Shown here piece by piece: positions 4,965-5,010 of a stretch of 5,010 nucleotides of DNA. Position numbers and translations under genes: made by a program. Positions within the stretch are counted from its first letter, which is position 1. Each line of letters begins with the position of its first letter. The notes under the pieces are model-generated. The model was not told where the DNA came from, did not search any database, and saw nothing but the letters and a program-made list of their open reading frames with translations. Source of the stretch: an uncultured Lachnospiraceae bacterium (lineage in GTDB: Bacteria; Bacillota; Clostridia; Lachnospirales; Lachnospiraceae); assembly GCA_946406305.1 (NCBI GenBank), contig CAMJKC010000121.1:1-5010 (forward strand), given 5' to 3'.

Positions 4965-5010
4965 CTTTATTTCCTTTCTAAATTATATTCTTAAATTATC
5001 AAAATCTCGT

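Larger units (their letters stand above)
4827..5010 (-). repeat. Leader element copy B (direct repeat of 3893-4072)
   Basis: Second copy of the element, cut by the window edge. It shares the 36-nt terminator end, the hairpin, the AG tract (shorter), the GAAAGGAAA ribosome-binding site and the ATGGAGTTT start. A -10-like GATAAT (4995-5000) lies at the same distance from the ATG as the copy A -10, but its -35 would be outside the window. A TATAAT at 4982-4987 would start transcription inside the ribosome-binding site and is less suitable. The end of copy B lies about 30 bp from the first recognisable recombinase codons, so the element abuts the truncation point. Confidence 0.8.

Overview
The window is AT-rich throughout. 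Every gene-like feature I can support lies on the minus strand, so the region is best read from right to left. Low G+C, strong GGAGG ribosome-binding sites, U-tailed intrinsic terminators, a lipobox lipoprotein and a secreted protein with DUF6273-type domains all suggest a Gram-positive Clostridia-type genome (Lachnospiraceae or Ruminococcaceae-like). That placement is inferred from style and families; no marker gene is present.

Right part (about 4190-5010): a C-terminal remnant of a large serine recombinase (zinc ribbon, coiled coil, C-terminal motif) has lost its catalytic N-terminus. It sits between two direct copies of a roughly 180-bp element: copy A at about 3893-4072 and copy B from about 4827 to the window edge. 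Each copy has a ribosome-binding site and ATG, an (AG)n tract, a conserved hairpin and an intrinsic terminator. Copy A has an intact 41-codon reading frame whose stop lies inside the terminator stem. Copy B has a frameshifted version. Two adjacent dyad symmetries lie between the recombinase remnant and the copy A promoter.

Centre and left part (200-3868): a two-gene operon encodes a 195-aa lipoprotein and, 21 nt downstream, a 1019-aa secreted protein with two DUF6273-type domains and an unrecognised C-terminal region. No convincing promoter lies between the copy A terminator and the lipoprotein gene. The simplest reading is that copy A is a leader that gates the operon by terminator read-through, or that the operon depends on leakage. 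This is inference.

Left edge (1-180): the operon ends in a strong terminator. Beyond it is an array of eight GGGAAC units, mostly 10-11 bp apart, closed by one inverted unit that forms a second minus-strand terminator.

The two points most worth following are the duplicated leader/terminator element, whose differences preserve RNA pairing better than protein sequence, and the helically phased GGGAAC array.
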